This document shows positions 1-8,049 of a stretch of DNA of 64,000 nucleotides, piece after piece. The DNA is from an uncultured Lachnospiraceae bacterium. GTDB lineage: Bacteria > Bacillota > Clostridia > Lachnospirales > Lachnospiraceae. Within the stretch, counting starts at the first letter, position 1; each line of letters starts with the position of its first letter. The position numbers and the translations under genes were made by a program. The stretch is taken from NCBI GenBank assembly GCA_910579805.1, contig CAJTWM010000003.1:62001-126000 (forward strand), written 5' to 3'. The notes below the pieces were generated by a model. The model had not been told where the DNA came from and made no database searches. It was given only the letters and a program-made list of their open reading frames with translations.

Positions 1-953
1 GCTCCTATGACGGCATTGAAAAAAAATTGATCGCAGATTTCGACATACCCTATTTTGGGGTGGCTACAGGTAAATTCCGCAGATATTTTGATCCTAAGAA
101 TTTTAGCGATCCGTTTCGTGTAATCAAAGGTTATTCAGAAGCCAAGAAAAAATTAAAGGAGATCAGACCTGACGTAGTATTTTCCAAAGGAGGCTTCGTA
201 AGCGTGCCGGTCGTACGCGCCGCCGCTTCTCTGAATATTCCCTGTATCATACATGAATCGGATATGACACCGGGACTTGCCAATAAGTTATGCATCCCGG
301 TCGCTGCAAAAGTATGCTGTAATTTTCCCGAAACCATGAAGCTCCTGCCTGAGGGAAAAGCCGTTCTGACCGGTTCTCCGATCCGCGAAGAACTGGCAAA
401 AGGCAATAAAGTCGCCGCCTACGATCTGTGCGGTTTTACGGCCAATAAACCCGTTATCATGGTGATCGGCGGCAGCCTCGGCTCCGCGGCAATCAACCAA
501 ACAGTGCGTCAGGCGCTGCCTAAACTATTGGAAGACTTTCAGGTTGTCCATTTATGCGGAAAAGAAAAAGTAGACAATCTCCTTCTCCGTGTGGAAGGGT
601 ATAAGCAATTCGAGTATTTAAAAGCAGAATTAAAAGATGTATTCGCTATGGCGGATGTAGTCATTTCCCGCGCGGGCGCCAATGCGATCTGCGAATTGTT
701 AGCTTTAAAGAAGCCGAATATTTTAATTCCTCTTCCTGCCGCCAGCAGCAGGGGTGATCAATTATTGAACGCCAAATCTTTCTCCGAACAGGGATACAGT
801 ATCGTGATCGATGAAGACGATCTGACTGAAAACCTCTTACTGGAAAAGGTACATGAATTATATTTCACAAAACAGACCTATATTGACGCAATGAACAGAA
901 GCCATCAGTTAAGTTCCATTGATACCATCTTAAAACTGATTAAGGAATATTAA
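1..953 (+). CDS. murG: MurG, UDP-GlcNAc:lipid I GlcNAc transferase, 5' partial
   Basis: This enzyme adds GlcNAc to undecaprenyl-pyrophosphoryl-MurNAc-pentapeptide (lipid I) to make lipid II on the inner face of the membrane. The frame is open from the first bases of the window (SYDGIEKKLI begins at base 3), so the start and roughly 40 N-terminal residues, including the first Gly-rich loop, lie outside. Visible family marks are the DGIE motif, the HESDMTPGLANKL segment (HE-x-N/D motif of the acceptor domain), VIGGSLGSAAIN opening the C-terminal UDP-binding domain, and SRAGANAICELLALKKPNILIPLP, the sugar-nucleotide loop. The C-terminus fits family length. The TTG at base 27 is internal and is not the start. 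A strong hairpin terminator follows 65 bases after the stop, so this is probably the last gene of its transcript. Confidence 0.95.
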   Translation, partial: SYDGIEKKLIADFDIPYFGVATGKFRRYFDPKNFSDPFRVIKGYSEAKKKLKEIRPDVVFSKGGFVSVPVVRAAASLNIPCIIHESDMTPGLANKLCIPVAAKVCCNFPETMKLLPEGKAVLTGSPIREELAKGNKVAAYDLCGFTANKPVIMVIGGSLGSAAINQTVRQALPKLLEDFQVVHLCGKEKVDNLLLRVEGYKQFEYLKAELKDVFAMADVVISRAGANAICELLALKKPNILIPLPAASSRGDQLLNAKSFSEQGYSIVIDEDDLTENLLLEKVHELYFTKQTYIDAMNRSHQLSSIDTILKLIKEY

Positions 954-1018
954 TCTTGTAAAAACAGAAAGTATAAGAACAGAAAGTTGCACAACGTCAG
1001 CAGAATCAATGATACTTA

Positions 1019-1056
1019 AAATCGCTGAAGTCTCAGGACCTCAGCGATTTTTCTTT
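1019..1056 (+). terminator. Rho-independent terminator after murG
   Basis: Arms at 1019-1031 and 1038-1050 pair over 13 bases with one mismatch and are followed by a T-rich run (1048-1056). The site ends murG transcription. The A-rich left flank may also help the convergent peptidase gene. Confidence 0.8.
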
Positions 1057-1080
1057 TAAGGAGCTTTTTACGGCTCCAGT

Positions 1081-2766
1081 TTATTTATTTTCTCTTTGAA
1101 TAATCTGATCCAGTTTCTCCACCATGGCTTTCAAGCATCCGTCCTCGAACGGATTATCCAGTCCCACCTGTTTTACGAGTCCCGTAAAGAAATCGCTGGC
1201 GGATAATTTACAAAGCTTTAAGTAGCTTTCCCATGCCGCTTTAAAATCCTCGTCTATTTTTACTTTGTACTGGAACGCACAGGTCTGTGCGATACAGTAA
1301 TCGATATAATAGAAAGGAGAGTTATAAATATGCTGCTGTCTCTGCCAAAACCGTCCTGCAGAGAAAAAGGCATCGCCGTTGTAATCCAAATGCGGTTTAT
1401 ATTCCTTTTCCAGCTTCGTCCATACAGCGTTTCTTTCTGCCGGAGTCATATCCGGATTTTCGTATACGATATGCTGGAACTCATCCACCATACAGCCATA
1501 AGGGATAAATGCAGCCGAATCTTCTAAGTGCATTGCCCTGTAATCTTCCGCTCTGTCTCCAAAGAACAATTCCATCCAAGGTTCTGTAAAAAACTCCATG
1601 GACATGGAATGAACTTCTGCCGTTTCCATCGTAATATACTGATGTTCCAAAATCGGATCCATCATGGCAAGATAACCCTGAAACGCATGTCCGCATTCAT
1701 GCGTGATCACGTTTACATCATGATCGGTCTTGTTAAAGTTTGCAAAAATAAAGGGTACTTTATAATCCGGAAGCTGCGTCATATAGCCGCCCGCTTTTTT
1801 CGTCTTACGGCCCAATACGTCAAACAATTCATTCTCCATCATCAGGTCAAAAAATTCTTTCGTTTCCGGTGAAAGCTCTTCATACATCTTTTGTCCGCTG
1901 GCCATGATCTCATCCGGCGTACCGACCGGAACCGGATTGCCGTTCTTAAAATATACGCCCTCATCAATAAAGGACAATTTATCCAGGCCAAGCCTCTGTC
2001 TTCTTCTTTCATGAAGCTTTTCCGCAAAAGGAACAAAATAGGTCTTCACTTGGTTTCTGAAATTTTCTACCGCTTCTTTGTCGTAGCAGTTTCTGTTCAT
2101 GCGGTAATATCCCAGCTCGATATAATTTTCGTATCCCATTTCTTTTGCCTGCGCAGTACGGTTTTTCACAAGCTTATCGTAAATCTCGTCCAGTTTATCC
2201 GCCTGTTTTGAAAGAACTTCCGAAAGCTTGTTCCACGCTTTTTGTCTTATATTCCTGTCTTTATTATGCATATAAGGCGCTAACAGGGAAAGGTTCAGCG
2301 TTTCCCCTTCCCAATCTATCTCAATCGTTGCGATCAGTTTGTTATATTCGGTACATAACGCATTTTCTTCCTGCCTTAAGGGGATCAATTTTTCGTCCGT
2401 AGCCTTTAAGCTAAGTTCTATGTTCTTAAATGCCACGGGTCCGATCTTTTCTTCCAAATACGCACGATATGGGGATTCGTATACTTCCCTCATATAGGCC
2501 ACTTCCAAATTATCAAGAGTGGGCACGATCTGGTCATTATAGTCCTGCTCTTTGCTGTAGAACTCATCCACTGTATCAATATCGTGACGGATGTGCGCAA
2601 TAGTTACATTGGTATAGATCCTGCTCTGTAATGTATAAAATTTCTGATGTACGGCAAACTGTTCTTCTCCGCTCTTTGCAGCCCTAAACTCCTCCATAAG
2701 CTGCTTAAATTCTTTTTCCGCTTCTTCTACGTTTACACGTTCATACGGCATATCCTTAAACTTCAT
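1081..2766 (-). CDS. pepF: M3 family oligoendopeptidase (PepF-like)
   Basis: This is a 561-residue cytoplasmic zinc metallopeptidase of family M3 that cleaves short peptides. The zinc motif HECGH is at residues 356-360 and the third-ligand region ETAEVHSMSMEFF is near 381-393, with Glu384 the likely ligand. The order and spacing match oligoendopeptidase F of Firmicutes; the helical N-terminal half is typical and there is no signal peptide. I chose the ATG at 2766 because AAGGGAG lies just upstream of it; an earlier in-frame start at 2796 would put the Shine-Dalgarno inside the coding region. The gene stands alone, convergent with murG and followed in the same direction by a GH43 gene after 260 bases. 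The class is certain; the symbol is by similarity only. Confidence 0.93.
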   Translation of the reverse strand: MKFKDMPYERVNVEEAEKEFKQLMEEFRAAKSGEEQFAVHQKFYTLQSRIYTNVTIAHIRHDIDTVDEFYSKEQDYNDQIVPTLDNLEVAYMREVYESPYRAYLEEKIGPVAFKNIELSLKATDEKLIPLRQEENALCTEYNKLIATIEIDWEGETLNLSLLAPYMHNKDRNIRQKAWNKLSEVLSKQADKLDEIYDKLVKNRTAQAKEMGYENYIELGYYRMNRNCYDKEAVENFRNQVKTYFVPFAEKLHERRRQRLGLDKLSFIDEGVYFKNGNPVPVGTPDEIMASGQKMYEELSPETKEFFDLMMENELFDVLGRKTKKAGGYMTQLPDYKVPFIFANFNKTDHDVNVITHECGHAFQGYLAMMDPILEHQYITMETAEVHSMSMEFFTEPWMELFFGDRAEDYRAMHLEDSAAFIPYGCMVDEFQHIVYENPDMTPAERNAVWTKLEKEYKPHLDYNGDAFFSAGRFWQRQQHIYNSPFYYIDYCIAQTCAFQYKVKIDEDFKAAWESYLKLCKLSASDFFTGLVKQVGLDNPFEDGCLKAMVEKLDQIIQRENK

Positions 2767-3025
2767 TTTTACTCCCTTCTGCCTTCTAACAGACACTCTC
2801 TATGAATCCTTCGATATTTTGGAAACGCTTTTTGCTATGCATTGCCTCTTTTCTGCATTATTGGGCATATTTTTCTCTGTTTCAGAGCATTTCCTTTTTT
2901 ATTATCTTACTATTTCCATACATATGTCAAGTAAACTTCCATATTCTTTCATATCGCCCATAACTTTCTTTGTTTTTATGCAATTCTTGAAGCTCTTTAC
3001 CAAGTCTGCCGATTAGAAGTAATGG

Positions 3026-4480
3026 TTAAAGATACCGCACCGCCCACATACTTTGGTTGCTGCCCACACCCGTCAGGCACATGGTCGGATTTCCGGCTTC
3101 GTCGTTTAACTGGACAACGACCCCTTCATAAATAATATTCCCAAGCGTAACGCTGATCCTGCTCTCATCTCCCAGCAAATATTTTCCGATCGGTTTCTCC
3201 TCTAGCTTTTTTTCATCCGCCGTCTTTTTAATAAAAATCTGGCCGTCCTGACCAAACTCCATTTCCACCGGCCTGCGTGTTTTCGCCGAAATGTCCTGTC
3301 CCTGCTCTATTACATAATACGTCCCGAAAATCTCCGTTTCATAATAAGCCTTTGCGCACAGCATTTCGCCCTCCGTTGCAAACGGAGCCGCCGTGAACCA
3401 TCCCCCTTTCGTTCGGAACAATTGGTGGACTCTCGGTTCATGCGTTTCCGCATCCAGATCGAAACGCTGGTGATAAACGATATATACTTTTCCGTCTTTG
3501 TCAATAAACGCGGAATTATGCCCCGGAGATTTACAGCCGTATTCCATACTCGGGAAAACATAATTACCGATCAGTTTTAAGCCGTACGGCTCATGATGGT
3601 TCACACGTCTGAATGTTTTCCCCTCCATGTCTACATAAGGGCCGTCCGGCCTTTTGGAGCGGAACAGACGGATCTGATACCCCCCGTCCCTTGCAAGCCA
3701 TCCGAAAGAAACGAACAGGTAATAATAGTCCGATTCCGCATCATACAAAATAAAAGGACCTTCAATGGACTTATGCCCGCCGCCTAACAACTTCTTCCCG
3801 AAATAAGGATCGACGTTATTCCTTTTATCCCCTGCCGGATGGATCGGACGTCCTGTTTTTTCATCCAGTTCCAACAAAAAAATACCTCCCGACCAGGAAC
3901 CGTATACCATCCACAGTCTGCCGTCCTTGTCATGAAAGGTATTGGGATCGATACAGTTAGGGTAACTTAAATTATTGTAATTCCCGTTTTTCTTCAGATA
4001 ACGGCTTATATCATCGTTTCCTAATATTTCCTTTACATTGGTCTTTTCCACCGTTTCCGCATCAAAACCGGAATGCAGAAGAGTGTCTATAAAAGTATAA
4101 GGCCCTCTCACTTTATCCGCCGTAGCCATGCAAATGCTGGATTTTACATAAGATCCCGAAGTGCAGAAATACATCACATATTTTCCCATAACCGGATTGT
4201 AAGATACATCCGGCGCCCACACCGCATACTCCCTTCCTCCAAACTTCCCGCAAAAAGAAAAGGCTCTTTTTTCCCCTTCAAACAAATTGCAAAAAAGCGG
4301 ATTTTCTGCGTTTACGTTTTCTGCAAAACTGTCCCAGTAACGCAGATCCTCTGAAACTGCCGCTGTCATATGCATCCCGAAAATATAATAACTGCCGTCC
4401 TGATCTGCAAATATACTGGGATCATGCACGGATGCCCGTGTATGGAATCCTCCCTTTTTTATCTCTTCTTTCTTTTGCAT
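3026..4480 (-). CDS. GH43 arabinan-active glycoside hydrolase, cytoplasmic
   Basis: A 484-residue five-bladed propeller enzyme of GH43, closest in feel to the endo-alpha-1,5-L-arabinanase subfamilies. The catalytic set is visible: base Asp20 in HDPSIF, pKa-tuning Asp178 in NCIDPNTF, acid Glu240 in KSIEGPF, with WAPDV near 88-92. After the propeller (to about residue 370) comes a beta-rich C-terminal domain ending in TGVGSNQSMWAVRYL, as in known GH43 arabinanases. No signal peptide is present, so it should act on imported arabino-oligosaccharides. Start: the ATG at 4480 follows GGAGGGAAGGGAAG; the longer frame to 4516 reads through that site. It lies divergent from an ArsR-type regulator, with a clear promoter and direct repeats between them. 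A paralogue with a membrane anchor is at 45663-47222. Linkage specificity is inferred. Confidence 0.9.
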   Translation of the reverse strand: MQKKEEIKKGGFHTRASVHDPSIFADQDGSYYIFGMHMTAAVSEDLRYWDSFAENVNAENPLFCNLFEGEKRAFSFCGKFGGREYAVWAPDVSYNPVMGKYVMYFCTSGSYVKSSICMATADKVRGPYTFIDTLLHSGFDAETVEKTNVKEILGNDDISRYLKKNGNYNNLSYPNCIDPNTFHDKDGRLWMVYGSWSGGIFLLELDEKTGRPIHPAGDKRNNVDPYFGKKLLGGGHKSIEGPFILYDAESDYYYLFVSFGWLARDGGYQIRLFRSKRPDGPYVDMEGKTFRRVNHHEPYGLKLIGNYVFPSMEYGCKSPGHNSAFIDKDGKVYIVYHQRFDLDAETHEPRVHQLFRTKGGWFTAAPFATEGEMLCAKAYYETEIFGTYYVIEQGQDISAKTRRPVEMEFGQDGQIFIKKTADEKKLEEKPIGKYLLGDESRISVTLGNIIYEGVVVQLNDEAGNPTMCLTGVGSNQSMWAVRYL

Positions 4481-4541
4481 CTTCCCTTCCCTCCGTCCCC
4501 GCTTCGGACAATCCAATCTAAAATACTGGTAACAACCCTTC

Positions 4542-4588
4542 TCACATTTGATGTAATTTAAATAAAATTAAACTATTTCACATTTGAT
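4542..4588. repeat. Two 11-bp direct repeats, candidate operators
   Basis: TCACATTTGAT occurs at 4542-4552 and again at 4578-4588, 36 bases apart. The second copy begins just downstream of the -10 box of the GH43 promoter and so covers its start point. This is a reasonable binding site for the divergent ArsR-type regulator. That link is inferred from position only. Confidence 0.5.
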
Positions 4589-4591
4589 TAA

Positions 4592-4620
4592 ATTATATGC
4601 TTTTTGCCTTACGGACGCAA
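4592..4620 (-). promoter_or_regulatory. Sigma-A promoter of GH43 gene
   Basis: On the minus strand, -35 TTGCGT (4615-4620), a 17-base spacer and a perfect -10 TATAAT (4592-4597). The transcript would start near 4585, inside the second direct repeat, about 105 bases before the GH43 ATG. Confidence 0.7.
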
Positions 4621-4669
4621 TTACTTTTTAACAATTTTTTTAAGATTTTGTAAATTTATTTAGAAGTAA

Positions 4670-4698
4670 TTGACTAAATTTGCCTTTGTTCTTATAAT
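4670..4698 (+). promoter_or_regulatory. Sigma-A promoter of the ArsR-type regulator
   Basis: -35 TTGACT (4670-4675), a 17-base spacer and -10 TATAAT (4693-4698). The start point falls near 4705, giving a leader of about 64 bases before the GTG start at 4769. Confidence 0.75.
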
Positions 4699-4768
4699 TT
4701 TAGTATACATATATTATAGCTTTACTTATATTACTATTTGTTATTGCAAAATGCAGGAGGTACTTTCA

Positions 4769-5689
4769 GTGCTACATATTACTTCTTTAAACGAAGGACT
4801 TGAAATTTTTAAAGCTCTTGGTTCGGATGTCAGGATCGAGATCTTAAATATCCTTTTGGAAAATAACCACATGAGTATGAACGAGCTTGCATCCCGTTTA
4901 AACATCACGAACGGCGCCCTGACAAGCCACATTAAAAAACTGGAAAGCAGCGGCCTGATCACGACTTCCAGTGAATCCGCCGGCCACGGCAATCAAAAGA
5001 TCTGTTCCATCCATTTGGATAAGATTTTGATCGATCTGGAAAAACAGGAAGATTTTCAGAATGTATACAACACGGAATTAAAAGTAGGCCATTATTCTTC
5101 GTATAAAATTTGTCCGACCTGTGGTCTGGCCTCCAGCAAAGCCCTGATCGGCGAAGTGGATGACAGCAGATATTTTGAACACCCCGACCGGTACAATGCG
5201 GATATTTTATGGTTTACAAAAGGCTATGTAGAATATATCATTCCAAACTTCATTCCCATTTCACAGCGGATCACCCAGATCACTATTTCTGCCGAGTTAA
5301 GCTCGGAAGCGCCGGGCGTCAACAATGTATGGCCTTCCGATATCAGTTTTTATTTAAATGATGTCTGCGTGGGTACCTGGCTGTCTCCGGGAGATTTCGG
5401 CGATTCGCGGGGCCTGTTCACTCCGGACTGGTGGTTCCCGAACTGGAATCAGTACGGACTGTTAAAGCTGCTTGTTATTAACAAAAAAGGGACTTTTATT
5501 GACGGGCTTAAGATTTCGGACGTCACTATCGACAGTTTTAATCTGGACTACCGCAGCGGCATCCGTTTCCGTCTGGCGGTAGAAGATGAAGCCGAGCATG
5601 TAGGCGGGCTTACCATTTTCGGAAAATCTTTTGGAAACTACGGTCAGGATATTAAAATCAGTTTAAACTATGCGCCGATCGAAAATTAA
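4769..5689 (+). CDS. ArsR-type winged-helix regulator with large C-terminal sensor domain
   Basis: The first ~75 residues form an ArsR-like winged helix (IFKALGSDVRIEILNILLE, then the recognition region MNELASRLNITNGALTSHIKKLESSGLI). About 230 residues follow that match no domain I can name. They are predicted mostly beta, open with a CPTCG motif, and contain the aromatic-rich PDWWFPNWNQYGLL. Canonical ArsR proteins are only about 100 residues, so this is a fused sensor, presumably for a sugar. I chose GTG at 4769: AGGAGG ends 8 bases before it. The ATG at 4751 overlaps that site, and the reading frame further upstream runs through the promoter. It is divergent from the GH43 gene, which it most likely controls through the repeats at 4542-4588. 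Confidence 0.8.
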   Translation: MLHITSLNEGLEIFKALGSDVRIEILNILLENNHMSMNELASRLNITNGALTSHIKKLESSGLITTSSESAGHGNQKICSIHLDKILIDLEKQEDFQNVYNTELKVGHYSSYKICPTCGLASSKALIGEVDDSRYFEHPDRYNADILWFTKGYVEYIIPNFIPISQRITQITISAELSSEAPGVNNVWPSDISFYLNDVCVGTWLSPGDFGDSRGLFTPDWWFPNWNQYGLLKLLVINKKGTFIDGLKISDVTIDSFNLDYRSGIRFRLAVEDEAEHVGGLTIFGKSFGNYGQDIKISLNYAPIEN

Positions 5690-5784
5690 TGTACTGCAGC
5701 GTTGATATTTTATAAAACTATGTGGGATATTCGTTCTTCGGCAAGCCGGAGGACAGAAACAAGACGGCATCCTTGGCTGACGAT

Positions 5785-5840
5785 AAAAAACACGATATTT
5801 TTCAGGCTTTTACGGCCCGAAAAATACCGTGTCTTTTTTA
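5785..5840. terminator. Bidirectional terminator
   Basis: A long inverted repeat (5785-5803 against 5819-5839, one bulge) has A-runs on one side and T-runs on the other. It lies between the convergent ArsR-type and MalG-type genes and can serve both. Confidence 0.8.
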
Positions 5841-5861
5841 ACTTATTTATTTCCGTTTTGA

Positions 5862-6698
5862 TTATCCTTTTACAGCGCCTGCCGTCATCCCGTTTACGAA
5901 AAACTTCATTAAACAGAAATACAGAATAACGATCGGTACGGCTATAAACACGGATCCGGCCGCAAAACGGGAAAACTCCGTCTCACCAAGATTCATAAGC
6001 CCTACTGCTACCGTGTAAAGATCTTTTTCTTTGAGCAGCAGCTTCGGTAAAATAAAATCGCTCCAAGGGAAGGTGAAACTGGTCAGCGCCGTGTACACGA
6101 TGATCGGCAGCGAAAGGGGCAGATTGATCTTTAAAAACACTTGAAAATTAGTGGCCCCGTCGATCCTCGCCGCCTCGTCAATGGACGACGGTATCGTATC
6201 GAAAAACCCTTTCTGCGTCAAATATCCCATAGGCGCGTTGGCGCTGTAGATCAGGATCAGACCCCACATTTTATTGATCAGCCCGAACTGTGTCATAATG
6301 ATATAAACCGCGATCATTCCCATAAAGGAGGGGAACATGCCTAAGACCAAAGTCGTTTTCATGATCGTCTTTCTTCCCTTAAATTGGAATCTGGACATGG
6401 TATATGCCGTTAAGATCACCAGAAAACTTCCTATCAGGCAGCTCATTACCGCAATAAACAGCGTATTTCTGAACCATTTCGGATAATTGTACATTTCCGT
6501 ATCCGTAAAAAGATTCCGAAAAGTATCAAGGCTGTACGCACTGGGGAAAAATCCCTCAAAGGAGTAGATTGAACCCGATTTACTAAAGGAGGCAAGTATC
6601 AGCCACAAACACGGAAACAAAAAGATAAAACAGACCGCGATCAATATCACATGTGTTACGACCGTATCTAACACACGCATTGTTTTCATACTTTTCAT
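5862..6698 (-). CDS. Malto-oligosaccharide ABC importer permease, MalG type
   Basis: A 278-residue inner-membrane subunit of a CUT1 sugar importer. About six membrane helices are seen, with the ATPase-contact EAA loop at IDEAARIDGATNFQVFLKINLPLSLPI in the second half. The C-terminus ends NGMTAGAVKG, which resembles the MalG/GanQ end. Its ATG (6698) overlaps the stop of the MalF-type gene by four bases (ATGA) and GGAGG lies 10 bases upstream, so the two are translationally coupled. It is the last gene of the operon neopullulanase-binding protein-MalF-MalG. No ATPase gene is linked. Confidence 0.9.
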   Translation of the reverse strand: MKSMKTMRVLDTVVTHVILIAVCFIFLFPCLWLILASFSKSGSIYSFEGFFPSAYSLDTFRNLFTDTEMYNYPKWFRNTLFIAVMSCLIGSFLVILTAYTMSRFQFKGRKTIMKTTLVLGMFPSFMGMIAVYIIMTQFGLINKMWGLILIYSANAPMGYLTQKGFFDTIPSSIDEAARIDGATNFQVFLKINLPLSLPIIVYTALTSFTFPWSDFILPKLLLKEKDLYTVAVGLMNLGETEFSRFAAGSVFIAVPIVILYFCLMKFFVNGMTAGAVKG

Positions 6699-8008
6699 CG
6701 GAAAGTATCCTCCTCTCTGTAAGATGAACTTCTGGTATAGATCAATAAGGAAATAAAGGACGTGATCATAAAGATAACCAGACTGATCGTAGCGCCCACA
6801 TTATAATAATTGTTGCTGATAGAAAGATTATACAGCCAGTTGATCAAAAGGTCGGTATCGCTTGCAAGGAAATAACCGTCTATATACAAGCCTCCCCTCA
6901 GGAAGAAAAAGATACCGAAATTGTTAAAGTTCCCTATAAACTGTGAGATCAGTACCGGCGTAGTGGAAAACAAAACGAAGGGCAGTGTAATATGCCTGAA
7001 CTGTTGAAAAGCGTTTGCCCCGTCGATCTTTGCGGATTCCATCTGGCTGGCGTCCCTGTTGGAAAGAATACCGGTAGCCAACAGCATAATGGAAGGTACG
7101 CTGATCCAGGCATTTACCGCAAATCCTATACCGCGTGCGATCCACTTTGCATCGATATCCAAAAATCCCACCGCCCGGTATCCCATATCCGTAATGATCT
7201 GGTTAATAGGTCCACCATAGGAAAACATAAACTTAAATCCTAACAAAGTAATGAATCCGGGTACGGCATAAGCAAGCATCGGAAAGGCGCGCCAAAACGC
7301 TTTTCCTTTCACACATTCCTTATTCAGAAGCAGCGCCAGCCCCAGCCCTGCAAAATAATTGACTGCGGTGGAAACGGCCGCCCAGATCAGGTTCCATATG
7401 AGGATCCTTCCGAAAGTGGGCGCAAACTGCGACAGCGTCGCTATCTGCACAAAATTATCTATCCCCACCCAATCTACCAGTTTAGGAGGCACGATATTTC
7501 CGCCGTAGTTGGTAAACGCGATCAATATCATAAAAATGATCGGTAAAATATTAAAAACACATACTCCTACGATAGGTAAAAACAAAACCGTTTTATAAAA
7601 CTTTTTGTCTAAAAACTGCTTCAGGTCTTCTTTAAATTTTGCCGGATGGCCGCCTCTTTCGCAAAGCTTTTGCGTCTCGTAAGCATCCTTTATATTCGAT
7701 AGATAGCAAAATACGAAAAACAAAAGCGCAATGACGGATAAGATCCCCATAAGCAGCATAACGACCGAATTATCGCCTTCTAAGCCAAGCCATGTATCCG
7801 CCTCTTTCGTACCAAGGGTAAATAAACCGATCAGATCGGAAAATCCGCGGTAAACAAAATAAACTACCGCCAATAAGAGTATGGCAAGATAACAAAGCCC
7901 TCTTCCGATCTGTCCGTAAAAAAACTGTCCCAGTCCCATCAGGCACATACTCAGTTTTACATTTTTACCCCATTTTTCCGACGTATTCTTTTTAACTCCG
8001 TCTTTCAT
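6695..8008 (-). CDS. Malto-oligosaccharide ABC importer permease, MalF type
   Basis: About 437 residues, longer than the usual 290-310. It has an N-terminal membrane region (roughly residues 15-130, three to four hydrophobic segments and a charged loop) ahead of the standard permease domain, as in the MalF/GanP group that carries extra helices. The EAA loop is MESAKIDGANAFQQFRHITLP. The C-terminus ends in YREEDTFR. Two starts are possible, 8020 and 8008; I favour 8008 because GAGG lies six bases before it. The binding-protein gene ends 42 bases upstream. Substrate (maltodextrin) is inferred from the GH13 enzyme in the same operon. Confidence 0.88.
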   Translation of the reverse strand: MKDGVKKNTSEKWGKNVKLSMCLMGLGQFFYGQIGRGLCYLAILLLAVVYFVYRGFSDLIGLFTLGTKEADTWLGLEGDNSVVMLLMGILSVIALLFFVFCYLSNIKDAYETQKLCERGGHPAKFKEDLKQFLDKKFYKTVLFLPIVGVCVFNILPIIFMILIAFTNYGGNIVPPKLVDWVGIDNFVQIATLSQFAPTFGRILIWNLIWAAVSTAVNYFAGLGLALLLNKECVKGKAFWRAFPMLAYAVPGFITLLGFKFMFSYGGPINQIITDMGYRAVGFLDIDAKWIARGIGFAVNAWISVPSIMLLATGILSNRDASQMESAKIDGANAFQQFRHITLPFVLFSTTPVLISQFIGNFNNFGIFFFLRGGLYIDGYFLASDTDLLINWLYNLSISNNYYNVGATISLVIFMITSFISLLIYTRSSSYREEDTFR

Positions 8009-8049
8009 AATCTCCCTCATTTCCGCACGTCTTTATTTACAGATGCACA

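Noticed and set aside
2819..3016. 65-residue hydrophobic plus-strand frame
   Set aside because: AT-rich gap between two genes, no Shine-Dalgarno, no protein-like pattern.
5702..5929. 75-residue plus-strand frame
   Set aside because: It covers the bidirectional terminator and the end of the MalG-type gene.
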